Assembly: GCA_022497155.1 (NCBI GenBank) | Contig: MU385722.1 | Coordinates: forward strand, 1-64,000 | From: Whalleya microplaca | Taxonomy: Eukaryota > Ascomycota > Sordariomycetes > Xylariales > Xylariaceae | Length of the DNA: 64,000 nucleotides | Reading direction: 5' to 3' | Shown: positions 1 to 10,952 of the stretch, one piece after another | Layout: the number at the start of each line of letters is the position of its first letter | How positions within the stretch are numbered: position 1 is the stretch's first letter | Made by a program: the position numbers and the translations under genes | Notes under the pieces: model-generated | Databases searched by the model: none | What the model was told of the DNA's origin: nothing | What the model saw: the letters and a program-made list of their open reading frames with translations, nothing else

Positions 1-69
1 TAAAATATATAAGTTTTTATAAAAAATATATAATTTAATTATTTTAATATATATAATTAATTTTTATAT

Positions 70-397
70 ATTTATATAATTAATTTTTTAAAGTGTTTTT
101 TTTATATATAATTAATTTTTTAAAGTGCTTTTTTTTATATATAATTAATTTTTTAAAGTGCTTTTTCTTTTTATATATAATTGATTTTTTAAAGTGCTTT
201 TTCCTTTTATATATAATTAATTTTTTAAAGTGCTCTTTCCTTTTATATATAATTGATTTTTTAAAGTGCTTTTTCCTTTTATATATAATTGATTTTTTAA
301 AATGCTCTTTCCTTTTATATATAATTAATTTTTTAAAATGCTTTTTCCTTTTATATATAATTGATTTTTTAAAGTGTTTTTTCCTTTTTATTAAAAC
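70..397. repeat. 36-bp tandem repeat, about 9 copies
   Basis: A unit containing TATATATAATTAATTTTTTA followed by AAGTGC and a pyrimidine run repeats every 34-36 bp. Copies differ mainly by A/G and C/T changes. Because 36 is a multiple of three, one frame stays open and encodes a repeating hydrophobic 12-mer. This is a by-product of the satellite, not a gene. Confidence 0.85.
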
Positions 398-529
398 GTC
401 CCACTTTTTTAAATCATTTATTTAATTTTACCCCACTTGTTATACCCCCTTTTATTACACCTTTTATTATACATTATATATTATATAATTTAATTAATTT
501 TCGCCACAACTATTATATTTATTACATTT

Positions 530-1125
530 CGCGGTCGCATTTAATTAACTTTAATTAATTAATTAATATAATCGCGAAATAATCGACTTTTAAATAAATA
601 TAACTAGTAGTAAATATATAATTAATTTACTTTTTTTACTTTTATTACTCTTATTATTTCCCGCAATCGCATTTAATTAAATTTAATTAATTAATTAATA
701 TAATCGTAAAATAATCGACTTTTAAATAAATGCGACCGGTAGTAAATATATAACTAATTTACTTTTTTTACCTTTATTACTCCTATTATTTCCCGTAATT
801 ACATTTAATTAAATTTAATTAATTAATCGAAATAATCGTAAAATAATCGACTTTTAAATAAATGCGACTAATAAAAAGCTTATAATTAATTTACTTTTTT
901 TATTTCTATTACTTTTATTATTTTTTATAATTACATTTAATTAAATTTAATAAATTAATCGAAATAATTATAAAATAATCGACTTTTAAATAAATATAAC
1001 CGGTAAAAAGTTTATATATAATTATTTTACTTTTTTACCTTTATTACTCCTATTATTTCTTACGGTTACTTTTAATTAAATTTACTTTATTAGTTAAAAT
1101 AATTACGAAATAATCGACCTTTAAT
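530..1125. repeat. ~132-bp tandem repeat, about 4.5 copies
   Basis: Each unit carries a variant of GCAATCGCATTTAATTAA, then AATAATCGACTTTTAAATAAA, then TTACTTTTTTTACC. The first motif recurs near 530, 662, 793, 926 and 1,062, a spacing of about 131-135 bp. Differences between copies are mostly transitions, as expected of RIP. Confidence 0.8.
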
Positions 1126-1729
1126 TATATATTTATTTATATTAAACCGATTATAACATTTAAAAACTACTTATAAGTAACTGCTAACTTAAGGTATAAG
1201 ACGAAATATTTAGCTAATAATTATTCGCTAACTATTATAAATAAATAACTCGAAGTTTAACGCTGGAGCTAAATCTTAACGCACGTTATTAAATAATTCT
1301 TAATCTAAAGGTCCGATTTCCACCATTAATTAAGCTAAGGTAAATGCCCCTAAATAATTAAAAAATAATCGTATATTTATTTTTTATAATATAAAATACC
1401 GATATTACTAAATTTGTAAATGTGGTAATAAATAAAGAAACTGCCGATAGTAATAATTTAAATCTTTTAATAAAATAATGAAATAATTATAAAATAATTA
1501 AATATTAATAGGCTTTATAAAAAAAGCGTAAATTTTCGCAAGTTATAAATCCTATATTAAAAAAAATACAGTTAAGCTTTAGCCTTAGTTTTAGCTTAAT
1601 AATTAAAAAGTATTAATTTTAGCACTAGAAATCGACGATTAAATTTAAAAATAATTATCCGCAAAAAATTAGGGTGTAATTAAAAATAACGCCGATAATA
1701 ATACCGAAATAGATAATAATAACCTTGGA

Positions 1730-1875
1730 AATAAAGATATTAATGCCGATAATCTTGCGAGTAAAAATAATAATGCCGATAATTTTGTTAATAAAGATAA
1801 TAATGCCGATAATTCTATAAATAAAGATAGTAATGCCGATAATTTTATAAATAAAAATAGTGATAACGATTGGTA
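1730..1875 (+). repeat. 36-bp internal repeat in a decayed coding-like segment
   Basis: AATGCCGATAAT recurs every 36 bp about four times, with AATAAAGATA linkers. Read on the plus strand it gives an Asn/Asp/Lys-rich 12-residue repeat that ends in a stop. It is probably a fragment of a mutated repeat protein or transposon. Confidence 0.5.
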
Positions 1876-4380
1876 TTATAATAAAGAATTTTAAATTATA
1901 TTAAACTCGGATAATAATTTTAATCCTGTTTTTTAAAACGATAATTGGAGTAAATATAATAAAGTAGTATTTAATTATAAAGTTAATAATAATAACGAAG
2001 ATAACGAGAACGATAAAGAAATAAATATAGATAATAAAGTTGCTATTACGATTATTAAAAACTTTACCGAGAAAAGATAGCGATATATTAGTATAAATTT
2101 ATTACTTTTAAAAGGAAAAAATACCGACTTTAGGCTTAAAGGAGTTTAATTTACTGTAAATAAAAAAGGCTGTAAAATTATAGCTTGTAAAATACCTGTT
2201 TTATTAATTAAAGAAAAACTTTAAAAGCAGATAAAAAAAAAGACTCTTACTTTTAATACGCCTAGCGTGCGGCAACCAAAAGTACGCAAATAAAGGCTAG
2301 GAGGTACGTAAAAAGATTATTTCATAATTATTTCACTAATTTAATTATAGTCGCTGTTTTATATAAAATTTATTATTATTAAAAAAATACCGACCTTTTA
2401 ATTTCTAAAGCCGCTTTTTAATAATTTGTCCGGGAAGTTTTTTAGTAATTTAATATAAAGTATAAATAGCAAGCTTCTGTTATATTTGGCTTTTAAAAAG
2501 CAGCTAAATCTATTATAACAGAAATAATAAAAAGTATAGTTATTAATAAAATAATTATAAAATAATTTAATAAATTTTTAGTATTTAATTTAGCTTATAT
2601 TTATGCTAATTAAGTTATATTATAAATTAAAGATATAATTTTAATAAAAATAGTTATTAGTTGTTTTTTAATTTTATAAAGAGTATGGTTAAGAGATTAT
2701 GCGCCTAATTTACTAGAACAATAAATATACCGTAAAAAAGTAGCTCGGAAAAATCGGGCGGCATAAAAAAAAACGGCTTTAAAATAATATTAAGCTATAT
2801 TAGTTTAATAAGCTTTAAAAAACTAAAAGATATAAAAAAAAGGTTAATAATTTAAGACTATAAAGAAATAATTTTTTATAGTTTAATTAAAGTAATAATT
2901 TAATGGCATTTAGTTTTTAAAAAATATTAGTATTTAAAATGCGAAGTTTTATATAAATATTTTTATTATTTATTAGTATAAGCATTTAGACATTTATTAG
3001 TTTATATTAATATATAAGTTTTAGTTAATTATTTTATAATTATTTCGAAGTTTTATTTATTTTATTAATATATATATATTTTTTATAAAAGTTTTATAAA
3101 AATATATAATAGGAGGGAAATTTTATAAGAGTTTTATTACTAGCGTAAAACTTATATAAAAGTCTTATCACTTCTTATGGGAATTAGTGGGAGTTTTATA
3201 AAACTCCTATGTATAAGTTTAATCTATATATAGTTAAACCTCACTATAATTGCTAAATGTGTGGCGGTAAACCCACTCCCTCCGGGCTTTTTTAAATAAT
3301 AAAACTGTATTTTAAGAGTTATAAAATAAGGTTATGCGTTTAGTATTCATTTATTAAAGTAAAGTAAAAATAAAATAGGCATTAAATCGTCGTTTTATAT
3401 ATACTTATTTAACTTTACGAATGGGGTTATAAGTATATAAACCTTGTTATAATGTACGAGGTAATTATACTGCCTACATTAATAAAAGGGGAAATGTTTT
3501 TTTCTTTAAGTTATAGCTACTATACATTACTTCCTTATCACCTTAAACTTATCTAATCTTATATATAAGTGATGCCTCCACAGTTTATTTTTAAATTATT
3601 TTAAAATAACATTATATCGCTAGCTGCTTATAATATATAATGTAATAAACGTTATTACTATAATGTTCCTTTCACTTTTTAAATATCCTCGAAAGGAAAG
3701 CTTTGTTTATCTTTATAAAGGGGCATAAAGTATTTTCCATATATTATAAGTGATGTAGCATTAAGTCCAGGCTTTTACTAATAGGAAAGTGGTCTTAATT
3801 TCCTCCACATTATTACTTAATATGTTATTTCAATTCTTAGCGACCTGTTTTTTTAATGCGGAATCATCTGTCTTATAGGTTTTATGAAAGAAGCTCCTGA
3901 CGCCTATCCGACAAACATATTAACCTGAGGCGAGGAAGTGTTAAATTTCATAAGAGCTAAACGACAATGAAACCCTAACCTCCTAAACGAGATCCCTAGA
4001 ACCTTGGATCTTGCGCACGCACACGTACACACACATATACACACTGACAAGTTTTTAGAAAAAGAGAATAACAACAATAAAGACGAAGATGACAACAATG
4101 GCGACGGCGATAGTGATGATTATGATGATGACGGCGATAGGGAGGAACCTCCGGGAAGGGGAGGGGAAGGGGTAAGGATGGGGAGGTTGGGCCCTCGGCG
4201 TGGCATAGGTGTTTGGTGTTGTTGCCTCTTGTGGAGGGTGAATATTTCTATTACTGTAAATAATTATTATCAAATGAAATCATGTGTGCCAGAGGCACCT
4301 GATCTTTCCTCTCTATATCGGCAATCCTGTCTTCCAGTGGTGCCATCTGTTCGTACGAGAATCTAGTCGCCGCGAGTAAT

Positions 4381-4711
4381 GTGTCTCTTTCATCACTGCT
4401 TCCTAAAACACTCGTCGAGCTCACCATTACCGAGACGTGCTTCCATGGTGATATGTACTATTCAGATGATAAATGGGCACAGACTCATGGTCGTCATGTT
4501 GCGAGCTTGTTAGAGGCGTTTGCGAATGACTGCCCTTCACGACAGCCCAATCTCAGAACATTCCGGTTCAGAATACACAAATCATTCAAGACCGATGTCC
4601 TGGAGTATGAAAAAGTTTTTGAGCTTCAGAGCCGCTCATCTGAGGAGTGTCCAAACTTTACCTCTGAAATTCAAAGAGGTTGGAGTCGAGTTCAGTTGGG
4701 AACAGGTGTAG
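4381..4711 (+). pseudogene. Fragment resembling the C-terminal part of a fungal F-box protein
   Basis: The frame starting near 4,381 reads SSLLPKTLVELTITET, continues through a Trp/His-rich stretch and a CPSRQPNLRTFRFR segment, and goes out of frame near 4,620-4,650. The adjacent frame supplies a plausible ending, FKEVGVEFSWEQV followed by a stop at about 4,711. The arrangement and tone fit the C-terminal end of large fungal F-box/leucine-rich proteins. No F-box or upstream exon is seen, and the fragment lies just inside the RIP-like block. I read it as a frameshifted remnant; the family assignment is a weak inference. Confidence 0.35.
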
Positions 4712-5481
4712 GCTGGTCGCCGAACAGGGGTCAATGGAAGAAGCCCGATTCGTCCATCAATAATGAGGTAGCCGGTCAGCCGGTGGCTCCGGCGACTATC
4801 CATTGCAAATAAGACACCAGCAGCGAGTTCATCGCACAAAGTTGCAGCTTTGCTGATACCGTCGTACGCAGTCAGTCTAAGTCAGTCTAATTGGCACAGC
4901 CGACAGCTACTAATATACTGAATTGTTCGGATCCCATTTTCGTGTGCTACGCTCCTGTGTGAATTACCTTGAAGATCGTCATTGGCAAGCTGAAGGTCAT
5001 TTCGTTCGTTCGCTTAGACCGTGTTCTCGCGGCTGTACTGGTTGTCTGGTCTAATCTGGTTCAAATGTAACCCTCCAATATGCAGGTCGTCTTACATACG
5101 AATTTTGGTGCAACCAACTCCTCATCGCCACCGCTCGCCCCGACCCAATGCTTTTCCCGCCCACTGGATAGTGGTAGATATCTGCAGAGCCCCGAGTGGG
5201 CAGGTGGCTGACGATAGGCTCATGCATGCCCGCTCAATGCACACAATTGATGGGGTCCCGATGGCAAAGTTGTGATCGCTAACATTTCCTACTTTTCGCT
5301 TACGGTTCATTGCTAATTGTCGTGCAAGGCTTGCAAGTCGACCTTGATTTACTCCTTTTTTACTACTCATCTCTAGTTCCTTGCTTCCTTTCATTTCATG
5401 TAAGTGCACCGATTGCAAGTACGTACATGCGCAGTTCTCTGGCGTCGTAAGGCTGGCCGTCTTACGCCCATCTCACTCACC
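4712..5481. other. Gene-free interval
   Basis: No coding signal supported by motif or length was seen. The interval probably holds the promoter and 5' leader of the membrane-protein gene that follows, with a pyrimidine-rich stretch around 5,340-5,400. Confidence 0.5.
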
Positions 5482-7026
5482 ATGGCGCCTAACTGCTATC
5501 TCACGGTGGCTATCACGCTTTTCATCACATCAATCTTCTTCAATCCGATAGTAGTAGCGGCGGTTGCGGTGACGGCGGAGGCGTCAGATAGTAACGATAC
5601 TTTGGCCGCCCTCGATCATGAGGCTCTCTTCCCCAACTCCCTCGCCAAAGCCGGCTTCGGACCGCGCTACTTCATGAACGGCATGCCGCCGATCCCGCCG
5701 GTGCCGCTCGCGCCGGCGTACTTCGGCCTCGACCTCGACGACAACGACGACTGGCTCTCCTTTCAGCGCAAGCGGCAGGACGTGCGGCAGTGCGACTCCG
5801 GCAACCACAGCTGCCTCGAGATCGGGCCCATGGGCGCGATCGCCTGCTGCGGCAACGACCAGTACTGCTTCCTGGATCCGGACTGGAACCCGAAGTGCTG
5901 CGCACTGGGCGTGACATGCGGGTCGCGGTGCGACGAGGACCAGCTATACTGCAACGTGACGCAGAGCACGACGATCACGATCTCGTCCACGCTCACGTCC
6001 GCCACCGACGACGCGAGCTCGCCCCTGGTCACGGAGACGCAGTTCATCGGGCTCACGACGCTGCCGGCGTGCTGCGGGCGCCCCTGCAGCAGCTCCAGCT
6101 TCCTCTGCCAGTCCGCCTTCGGCGGGCAGTGCTGCCCGTACGGCGCGCGCTGCGCCTCCGACAGCCAGTGCCTCGTGGACGCGACGACGCCCGTGTCGAC
6201 GGTGGTCACGCCCGCACCCCCCGGGTGCACGACGGCGCAGATCTCGTGCGCGGCGTCCGACGGCGGCGGCTGCTGCAACACCGGCAGCACGTGCACGAGC
6301 GCCACGGTCTCCGCCACGATCACGCAGGTGTGCGCGGCGAACCTGACGGTCGTCGACTCGGGCGGGTCCGGCAGCGGCTCGCTCTCGGACGGCGCGAAGG
6401 CGGGGATCGGGATCGGCGTCGTGGCGGCCGCGGCCGTCGTCGTCGGCGCGCTGACCTGGTTCTGGATCCGGCGGCGGCGGTCCGCGCGGTCCGAGCGCGC
6501 GGGGGCCGGCGCCGACGGCGAGGGCATCTCCGATGACCTGTGCCAGCCGTACGTGCCGAACGGCCGCAGCGGCGGCGCCATGTCCGAGACCTCGGGGCTG
6601 ACGAGCGGGCTCGGCGCCGTGCGGCCCGCCATACACCAGGACGGGCTCCTGCGCGATTACTTCGGCCCCGACGCCGTGGCCGGGCCGTACACGGACCGCG
6701 AGGATGATGTCAGTCCGCCACACCAGGGCTCCGCGACGCGGTCGAGTCCGTCGAACCAGGCCGGCGTGCCGATGCAGCCGATGGGCCCGGGCGATATTAT
6801 GGCGCCTGTTGAGATCGACGGGAGGACGGCCAGGAGTCCGGAGTTGGATAGCGGGGCGGCGGATGCGGGGGAGAATCGGTCGAGTGTTGGGGACGAGCCG
6901 GAGGTGAAGGAGGAGACGATGGGGCCGTTTGAGTTATACGGTAGTCCTGGTAATGAAGCCTCGCCTTTGAGTCGAGATGAGGCGAGCCCGCCAGCAAAAA
7001 CCCAGGGGCCTTCTCCTCCACCATGA
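5482..7026 (+). CDS. Cysteine-rich secreted/cell-surface protein with one membrane segment
   Basis: A single-exon protein of 514 residues. I chose the ATG at 5,482 because it has a CACCATGG context and begins a signal peptide (residues 1 to ~34), whereas the upstream in-frame ATG at 5,404 would bury it. Residues ~100-290 form an extracellular region with many CC pairs (IACCGNDQYC, KCCALGVTCG, QCCPYGARC, GCCNTGSTC) between Ser/Thr-rich linkers. A dibasic KR at residues 97-98 could be a Kex2-type site. A single membrane helix spans ~308-330 and is followed by RRRR, giving a type I topology. The ~180-residue cytoplasmic tail is Pro/Gly/Ser-rich and disordered. This architecture is common among fungal wall-sensor-like proteins, but no specific function can be claimed. 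The gene is much richer in GC than its surroundings. Confidence 0.8.
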   Translation: MAPNCYLTVAITLFITSIFFNPIVVAAVAVTAEASDSNDTLAALDHEALFPNSLAKAGFGPRYFMNGMPPIPPVPLAPAYFGLDLDDNDDWLSFQRKRQDVRQCDSGNHSCLEIGPMGAIACCGNDQYCFLDPDWNPKCCALGVTCGSRCDEDQLYCNVTQSTTITISSTLTSATDDASSPLVTETQFIGLTTLPACCGRPCSSSSFLCQSAFGGQCCPYGARCASDSQCLVDATTPVSTVVTPAPPGCTTAQISCAASDGGGCCNTGSTCTSATVSATITQVCAANLTVVDSGGSGSGSLSDGAKAGIGIGVVAAAAVVVGALTWFWIRRRRSARSERAGAGADGEGISDDLCQPYVPNGRSGGAMSETSGLTSGLGAVRPAIHQDGLLRDYFGPDAVAGPYTDREDDVSPPHQGSATRSSPSNQAGVPMQPMGPGDIMAPVEIDGRTARSPELDSGAADAGENRSSVGDEPEVKEETMGPFELYGSPGNEASPLSRDEASPPAKTQGPSPPP

Positions 7027-7417
7027 CCGGATTGATTAGGAAAGAGATTAGGGCAAAGTGGGACAGGGGGGCATGTTCAGGATTGAATTTCTGGCGTATT
7101 ATCTTTGTATCCTTACAGTAATGAGTACACTTGAACGTGGCACGAATGAATGCGATACCCCAAACTCCTTAGACGCCCTTTGCCTTGTCCTGATTTTCCC
7201 ATTGCGCCACATCCTGAGTATCATCCTCCTATGCCAACTGATTACACGACGTCGTCTAACAATCTTGAAGTCATCTTTTTAAGGCCATCTATCATCTATG
7301 CTCTAACGGAGAGCACCACGCTACCCAAGGAAATGAAACACAAAAGCCAGGGAATGAAGATCGTTCGAGTTTTCCAAACATTCATTTTGGTACAATTAGA
7401 TATCAGACCAGAACTGG
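7027..7417. other. Convergent intergenic interval
   Basis: This lies between the 3' ends of the membrane-protein gene and the cdc14 gene. Only 3' untranslated sequence is expected; no gene or hairpin terminator was recognised. Confidence 0.5.
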
Positions 7418-8385
7418 CTAGCACACAACTCCTCCAAAGGGCGTGCTCTGTCGCAGGTCCTCCACGAGCTCTTGAACACTATGCAAGTGCCGGCCTAACA
7501 GAGCCTGCTTCTCCTCCTGGGTCCTGGTCTGCGGGTCACTATCCGATCTCGACCGACCGCCCTCGCCCCTGGCGCCCCCTCCATTGCCGAACGCGAACGC
7601 CTTCGCGAGCTTACTAGGGCTGCGCTGTAGCAATCCGGGCACGGAGTCCCGCGCGAGCGCGCTCGGGATCGACGGGGTCTCGGGCATGAGGTAGAAGTAG
7701 AGGAACTCGACGAGCTTGAGCTTGACGTCGCGGCTGGTCGACCGGTTGCGGAATAGCGACGTTATCGTCAGCGGCCCGTCGAGGTTCTCGAACGCGCGCG
7801 TGTTCTGCGGCGTGTCGATGAGCGCCGTCACGAGGGTCACCACGGTCGCGGATTGGATGGCGGGACAGAAATCCGGCTCGAGGAGGTCGAGGAGGAGCTA
7901 CATCGCACAAGGTGGTTAGCGAGATAGCAGGACCACGTAAGGGGTAACACTTAGGTTGTACATACGTTCATGTGCATCTCCCTCGAAAACAGTGCCTTGC
8001 TCGGGGGGTGTAGCAGCATGACCCCCTGCGTCAAGTCCAGCGCGCTCAGAATCAGGAGGTCGTTGGACCCGTCGGCGCCCCTGGCCATAAGGCGATCGAG
8101 TGTGTTGACCAGTCGCATGGCGACGTTCCACTCGAATCCTTCCTGCAGCTTGAAGAACTCGTAGAAAGCCGGGTCCTCGGTGATCTCGCTCAAGGTCTTC
8201 GCAGGTGGCGATTCCTCCTCCTCTCCTGGGTCTTTGGCGATAGAGGCTCTGCGGTCCCTGCTATTCTGCTGCCGGGACAGACAGATGTTGGCTAGCAGGC
8301 CCTCAACCTGGCGCAGACCCTTGCGGATTTTGGGCCCATCGTAGGAGGACAAGTTGTCGAATGCGAGCGACAGTAAGTTTTCCAT
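7418..8385 (-). CDS. cdc14: Cdc14-like septation initiation network component
   Basis: Two exons, complement 8385-7966 and 7897-7418, give 299 residues. The donor is GTATGT and the acceptor TGTAG, in phase 0, joining REMHMN to LLLDLLEP. The protein starts MENLLSLAFDNLSSYDG and contains FKLQEGFEWNVAMRLVNTLD, LTQGVMLLHPPSKALF and LKLVEFLYFYLMPET. These are hallmarks of the family of fission yeast Cdc14, the non-phosphatase partner of the Sid1 kinase in the SIN at the spindle pole body; it is unrelated to the Cdc14 phosphatase. The C-terminal ~90 residues, rich in Ser/Gly/Arg, are less conserved. An in-frame extension upstream of 8,385 lacks family similarity, so the start at MENLL is preferred. 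Confidence 0.88.
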
Positions 8386-9791
8386 GTTGGTTTTTAGTTT
8401 GATGTATAAGCGTAGTAGTACACTGAGGTATGAGGTGCTGCGATGCGATGCGATGCGACAGGACAGCCAGGTGAACAAAACAAATAGGGGTATAAAAAGG
8501 CCGGGAGCGTGCTTCTATAGATGCCGGCAGGTTGTTAATACAAATGAACGAAGAAGAGAATGGGGGGTATCACAATGGCGTTGCCGCTGAATTCTGGAGG
8601 GAATCAACGAGCAAAAAGAAGAGAAGAGGAGAATATCTTTTGGAGGAGCGGCTTCATTAATGCGACAGTCCAACATCCAATTGCACCACGTTTCCAACAT
8701 CTGAGTGGGGAGATCTCGTTGGCACAGCAACAGCTACATGTGGCGCTTATCATAGCTTCCTCGCACTTGGAAAGTGGCGCCCCCACCATCCCAAGCCACA
8801 TTGCCCCATGGGTCATAAATGACGACGGGCAGGTGCTGTGAGGCTTGACCAAGACGCCTAGGTTTGTGGATACATGTAGGAAGCTAGGTAGGAGCTGTCC
8901 AATCTGCAAGCTTATTCATGCCCAGGTGCTCTTGACCTTTACCTTCCATCCTTTCATGCCTGCCTTGATGAATCCATGCAGCCATACATGCTCCATTAAG
9001 CAGGAAGGAGATGGTCATTTCTAAATTGAGCAACTGTGTTGGTTTCAATCGTTCGGATACGGCTACCCCGGCACAGACTACCACCTAAGCACCCTGGTAC
9101 ATACAGACCAGGTAGGCACCTCCACCAAACAGGGTGTGTATGTAGAAGTACCTACCACGCGGGGTGAACAGCTACCAAGGCAGTGCAAGGTAAGTCGAGG
9201 TACCTCTAATTACGAGGGACGTTCGAGCGACGTCCCACCTCCCACCTGTGACATGTGAAGCAGACCTACATAACCTCATCCAGTCCAGCTTCACCTGAAA
9301 CTATCACCACTTGTCTATCTTCAATCGCATTGCCCTTGACAAATAGTATAACAATCTTTTATCTTGCTATTTTCTCCAGTCTTTTTCTTCGCTATACGCA
9401 GTACTTATCTAGCTAGCGAGCTATCTAATAGCAACTCTCACTTTTGAAAAGTCTTTGGTCAGCCAGTAGAAGAAGAGGCTGCATCGTTTATCAGTTGGTC
9501 GCTAAACCCATTAAGCTTGCATTCACAATCAGTGACCATACAGCCTCTGGCAAATTGATCTGCCACGAATCCAAGCAGCAGAAACACTCCCTATTTGATA
9601 CTTTGCGTTCTTTGATTCCTTGATTTCCCCTCCACGATACTTTCTTACTCCACCCCTCTCCTCCACCGTCTACCACCTAAACTTGGTAACTTTCTGCCTG
9701 CATTGATTAAGATTAGGCAACTATAAGGCTCACCATTGCCTAGATACTTATATCAAATCGCTCGCTCTCTGTGGGAGTCTCAGTGGCAGTC
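8386..9791. other. Divergent promoter region between cdc14 and GGPP synthase
   Basis: About 1.4 kb separates two divergently transcribed genes. Short open frames are present but none has recognisable motifs. From ~9,290 to 9,780 the plus strand is pyrimidine-rich (CTT/TCT runs), typical of a long fungal 5' leader for the GGPP synthase. No specific operator could be assigned. Confidence 0.5.
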
Positions 9792-10952
9792 ATGGTGCCC
9801 AACAACAACACGAGCAGCCCCACCAACTTTCCGTCACCCAATGCGATCCCTCCCAGAACTTCCTCGACTGGTTATGCAACACCGCTTCCTCCCGCAAAGT
9901 CTGTTCTCCGACCTGTCCCTGAATCCGACTGGCTGAGCCAGACTCAGCGACACCGAAAGGACTCTTCGTCCAGCGCCATTCCCTTAACAGGCATGTATAA
10001 CACAGGCCCTCAAGACCCGTCCCGTTATGAGACGGAAGACCTGAATTACAACTCCACCAAGAAGACATGGACGGAACGAAAAGAAAAGGTCGTCATGGGA
10101 CCGTTCGACTACCTGTTTGCGCATCCCGGGAAGGACTTTCGCTCGTTTCTGGTCAATGCTTTCAACGCCTGGCTGGAGGTACCACCTGAGAGCTTGGATG
10201 TGATCACGAAGGTGGTCGGTATGCTGCATACCGCCTCGCTACTTATTGACGATGTGGAGGATAACTCAGTGTTGCGACGAGGTCTGCCTGTTACCCACAG
10301 CATTTTTGGCACAGCGCAAACTATAAACTCGGCCAACTATGTCTACTTCTGTGCCTTGCAAGAGCTACAGAAGCTGAAGAACCCGAAAGCAATCGACATT
10401 TTTACAGACGAGTTGTTGAACTTGCACCGTGGTCAGGGAATGGATCTATTCTGGAGAGACACGCTGACGTGCCCCACCGAAGAAGAGTACCTAGAGATGG
10501 TCGGCAACAAGACTGGGGGCCTCTTCCGTCTTGCCATCAAGCTGATGCAAGCCGAATCAAGCTCTCAGATGGACTGCGTGCCGTTGGTTAACCTGCTAGG
10601 CATAGTCTTCCAGATCCAGGATGACTACAAAAATCTGTCTAGCCCCGAGTACAGCCAGAACAAGGGGTTCTGCGAAGACTTGACCGAGGGCAAATTCTCC
10701 TTTCTCATCATCCACAGCATACGCTCGAACCCGTCGAGTTTGCAGCTGCTGAGTATTCTCAAGCAGAGAACGGCGGACGAGGAGGTCAAGCGATACGCGG
10801 TCAAGTATATGGAGAGCACCGGAACCTTCGAGTACACTAAGAAGGTCCTCACTATCTTGATCGAGAGGTCCAGGAAGCTCGCCGACCAGATTGACGATGG
10901 GAGGGGTAAGAGTAGCGGTATCCACAAGATCTTGGACAAGCTGGTGTTATAA
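9792..10952 (+). CDS. ggs1: Geranylgeranyl diphosphate synthase (housekeeping type)
   Basis: A single-exon protein of 386 residues that condenses farnesyl and isopentenyl diphosphate into C20 GGPP for protein prenylation, carotenoids and other isoprenoids. The first Asp-rich motif is DDVED (residues 153-157, in [15 protein letters not shown]). The second is FQIQDDYKN, with DDYKN at 277-281. [13 protein letters not shown] and [11 protein letters not shown] are also typical. The start is the ATG at 9,792. The ~100-residue Ser/Pro-rich N-terminal extension before [15 protein letters not shown] matches the Al-3/Ggs1 type rather than the shorter enzymes usual in diterpene clusters. I therefore infer a primary-metabolism role despite the nearby PKS. 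No terpene cyclase or prenyltransferase was seen nearby. Confidence 0.9.
   Translation: MVPNNNTSSPTNFPSPNAIPPRTSSTGYATPLPPAKSVLRPVPESDWLSQTQRHRKDSSSSAIPLTGMYNTGPQDPSRYETEDLNYNSTKKTWTERKEKVVMGPFDYLFAHPGKDFRSFLVNAFNAWLEVPPESLDVITKVVGMLHTASLLIDDVEDNSVLRRGLPVTHSIFGTAQTINSANYVYFCALQELQKLKNPKAIDIFTDELLNLHRGQGMDLFWRDTLTCPTEEEYLEMVGNKTGGLFRLAIKLMQAESSSQMDCVPLVNLLGIVFQIQDDYKNLSSPEYSQNKGFCEDLTEGKFSFLIIHSIRSNPSSLQLLSILKQRTADEEVKRYAVKYMESTGTFEYTKKVLTILIERSRKLADQIDDGRGKSSGIHKILDKLVL

Larger units (their letters stand above)
1..3900. repeat. AT-rich, RIP-like degenerate repeat block
   Basis: This block is extremely AT-rich, dominated by TA, TTA and AATTAA strings, with stops in every frame and no convincing gene. 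The composition matches repeats mutated by RIP in ascomycetes. Around 1,680-2,300 the text still resembles a former coding region: Asn/Asp-rich triplets in a 36-bp period, then a Lys-rich segment. It may be a dead transposon, but no family can be named. GC-normal sequence begins near 3,900. Confidence 0.75.

Noticed and set aside
93..425. 110-residue open frame rich in FLLYIINFLKC-type repeats
   Set aside because: It is produced by a 36-bp satellite in an AT-rich block; period and lack of other frames explain it.
5763..6723. Long open frames antisense or out of phase to the Cys-rich membrane protein
   Set aside because: High GC suppresses stops. These frames lack motifs, and the plus-strand frame has a signal peptide, Cys pattern and membrane helix.
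8560..9084. Overlapping short frames on both strands upstream of cdc14
   Set aside because: No motifs, no splice support, and they lie in a divergent promoter region.
9792..10952. GGPP synthase as part of a diterpenoid or meroterpenoid cluster
   Set aside because: The long N-terminus matches the housekeeping enzyme, and no terpene cyclase or prenyltransferase lies nearby.
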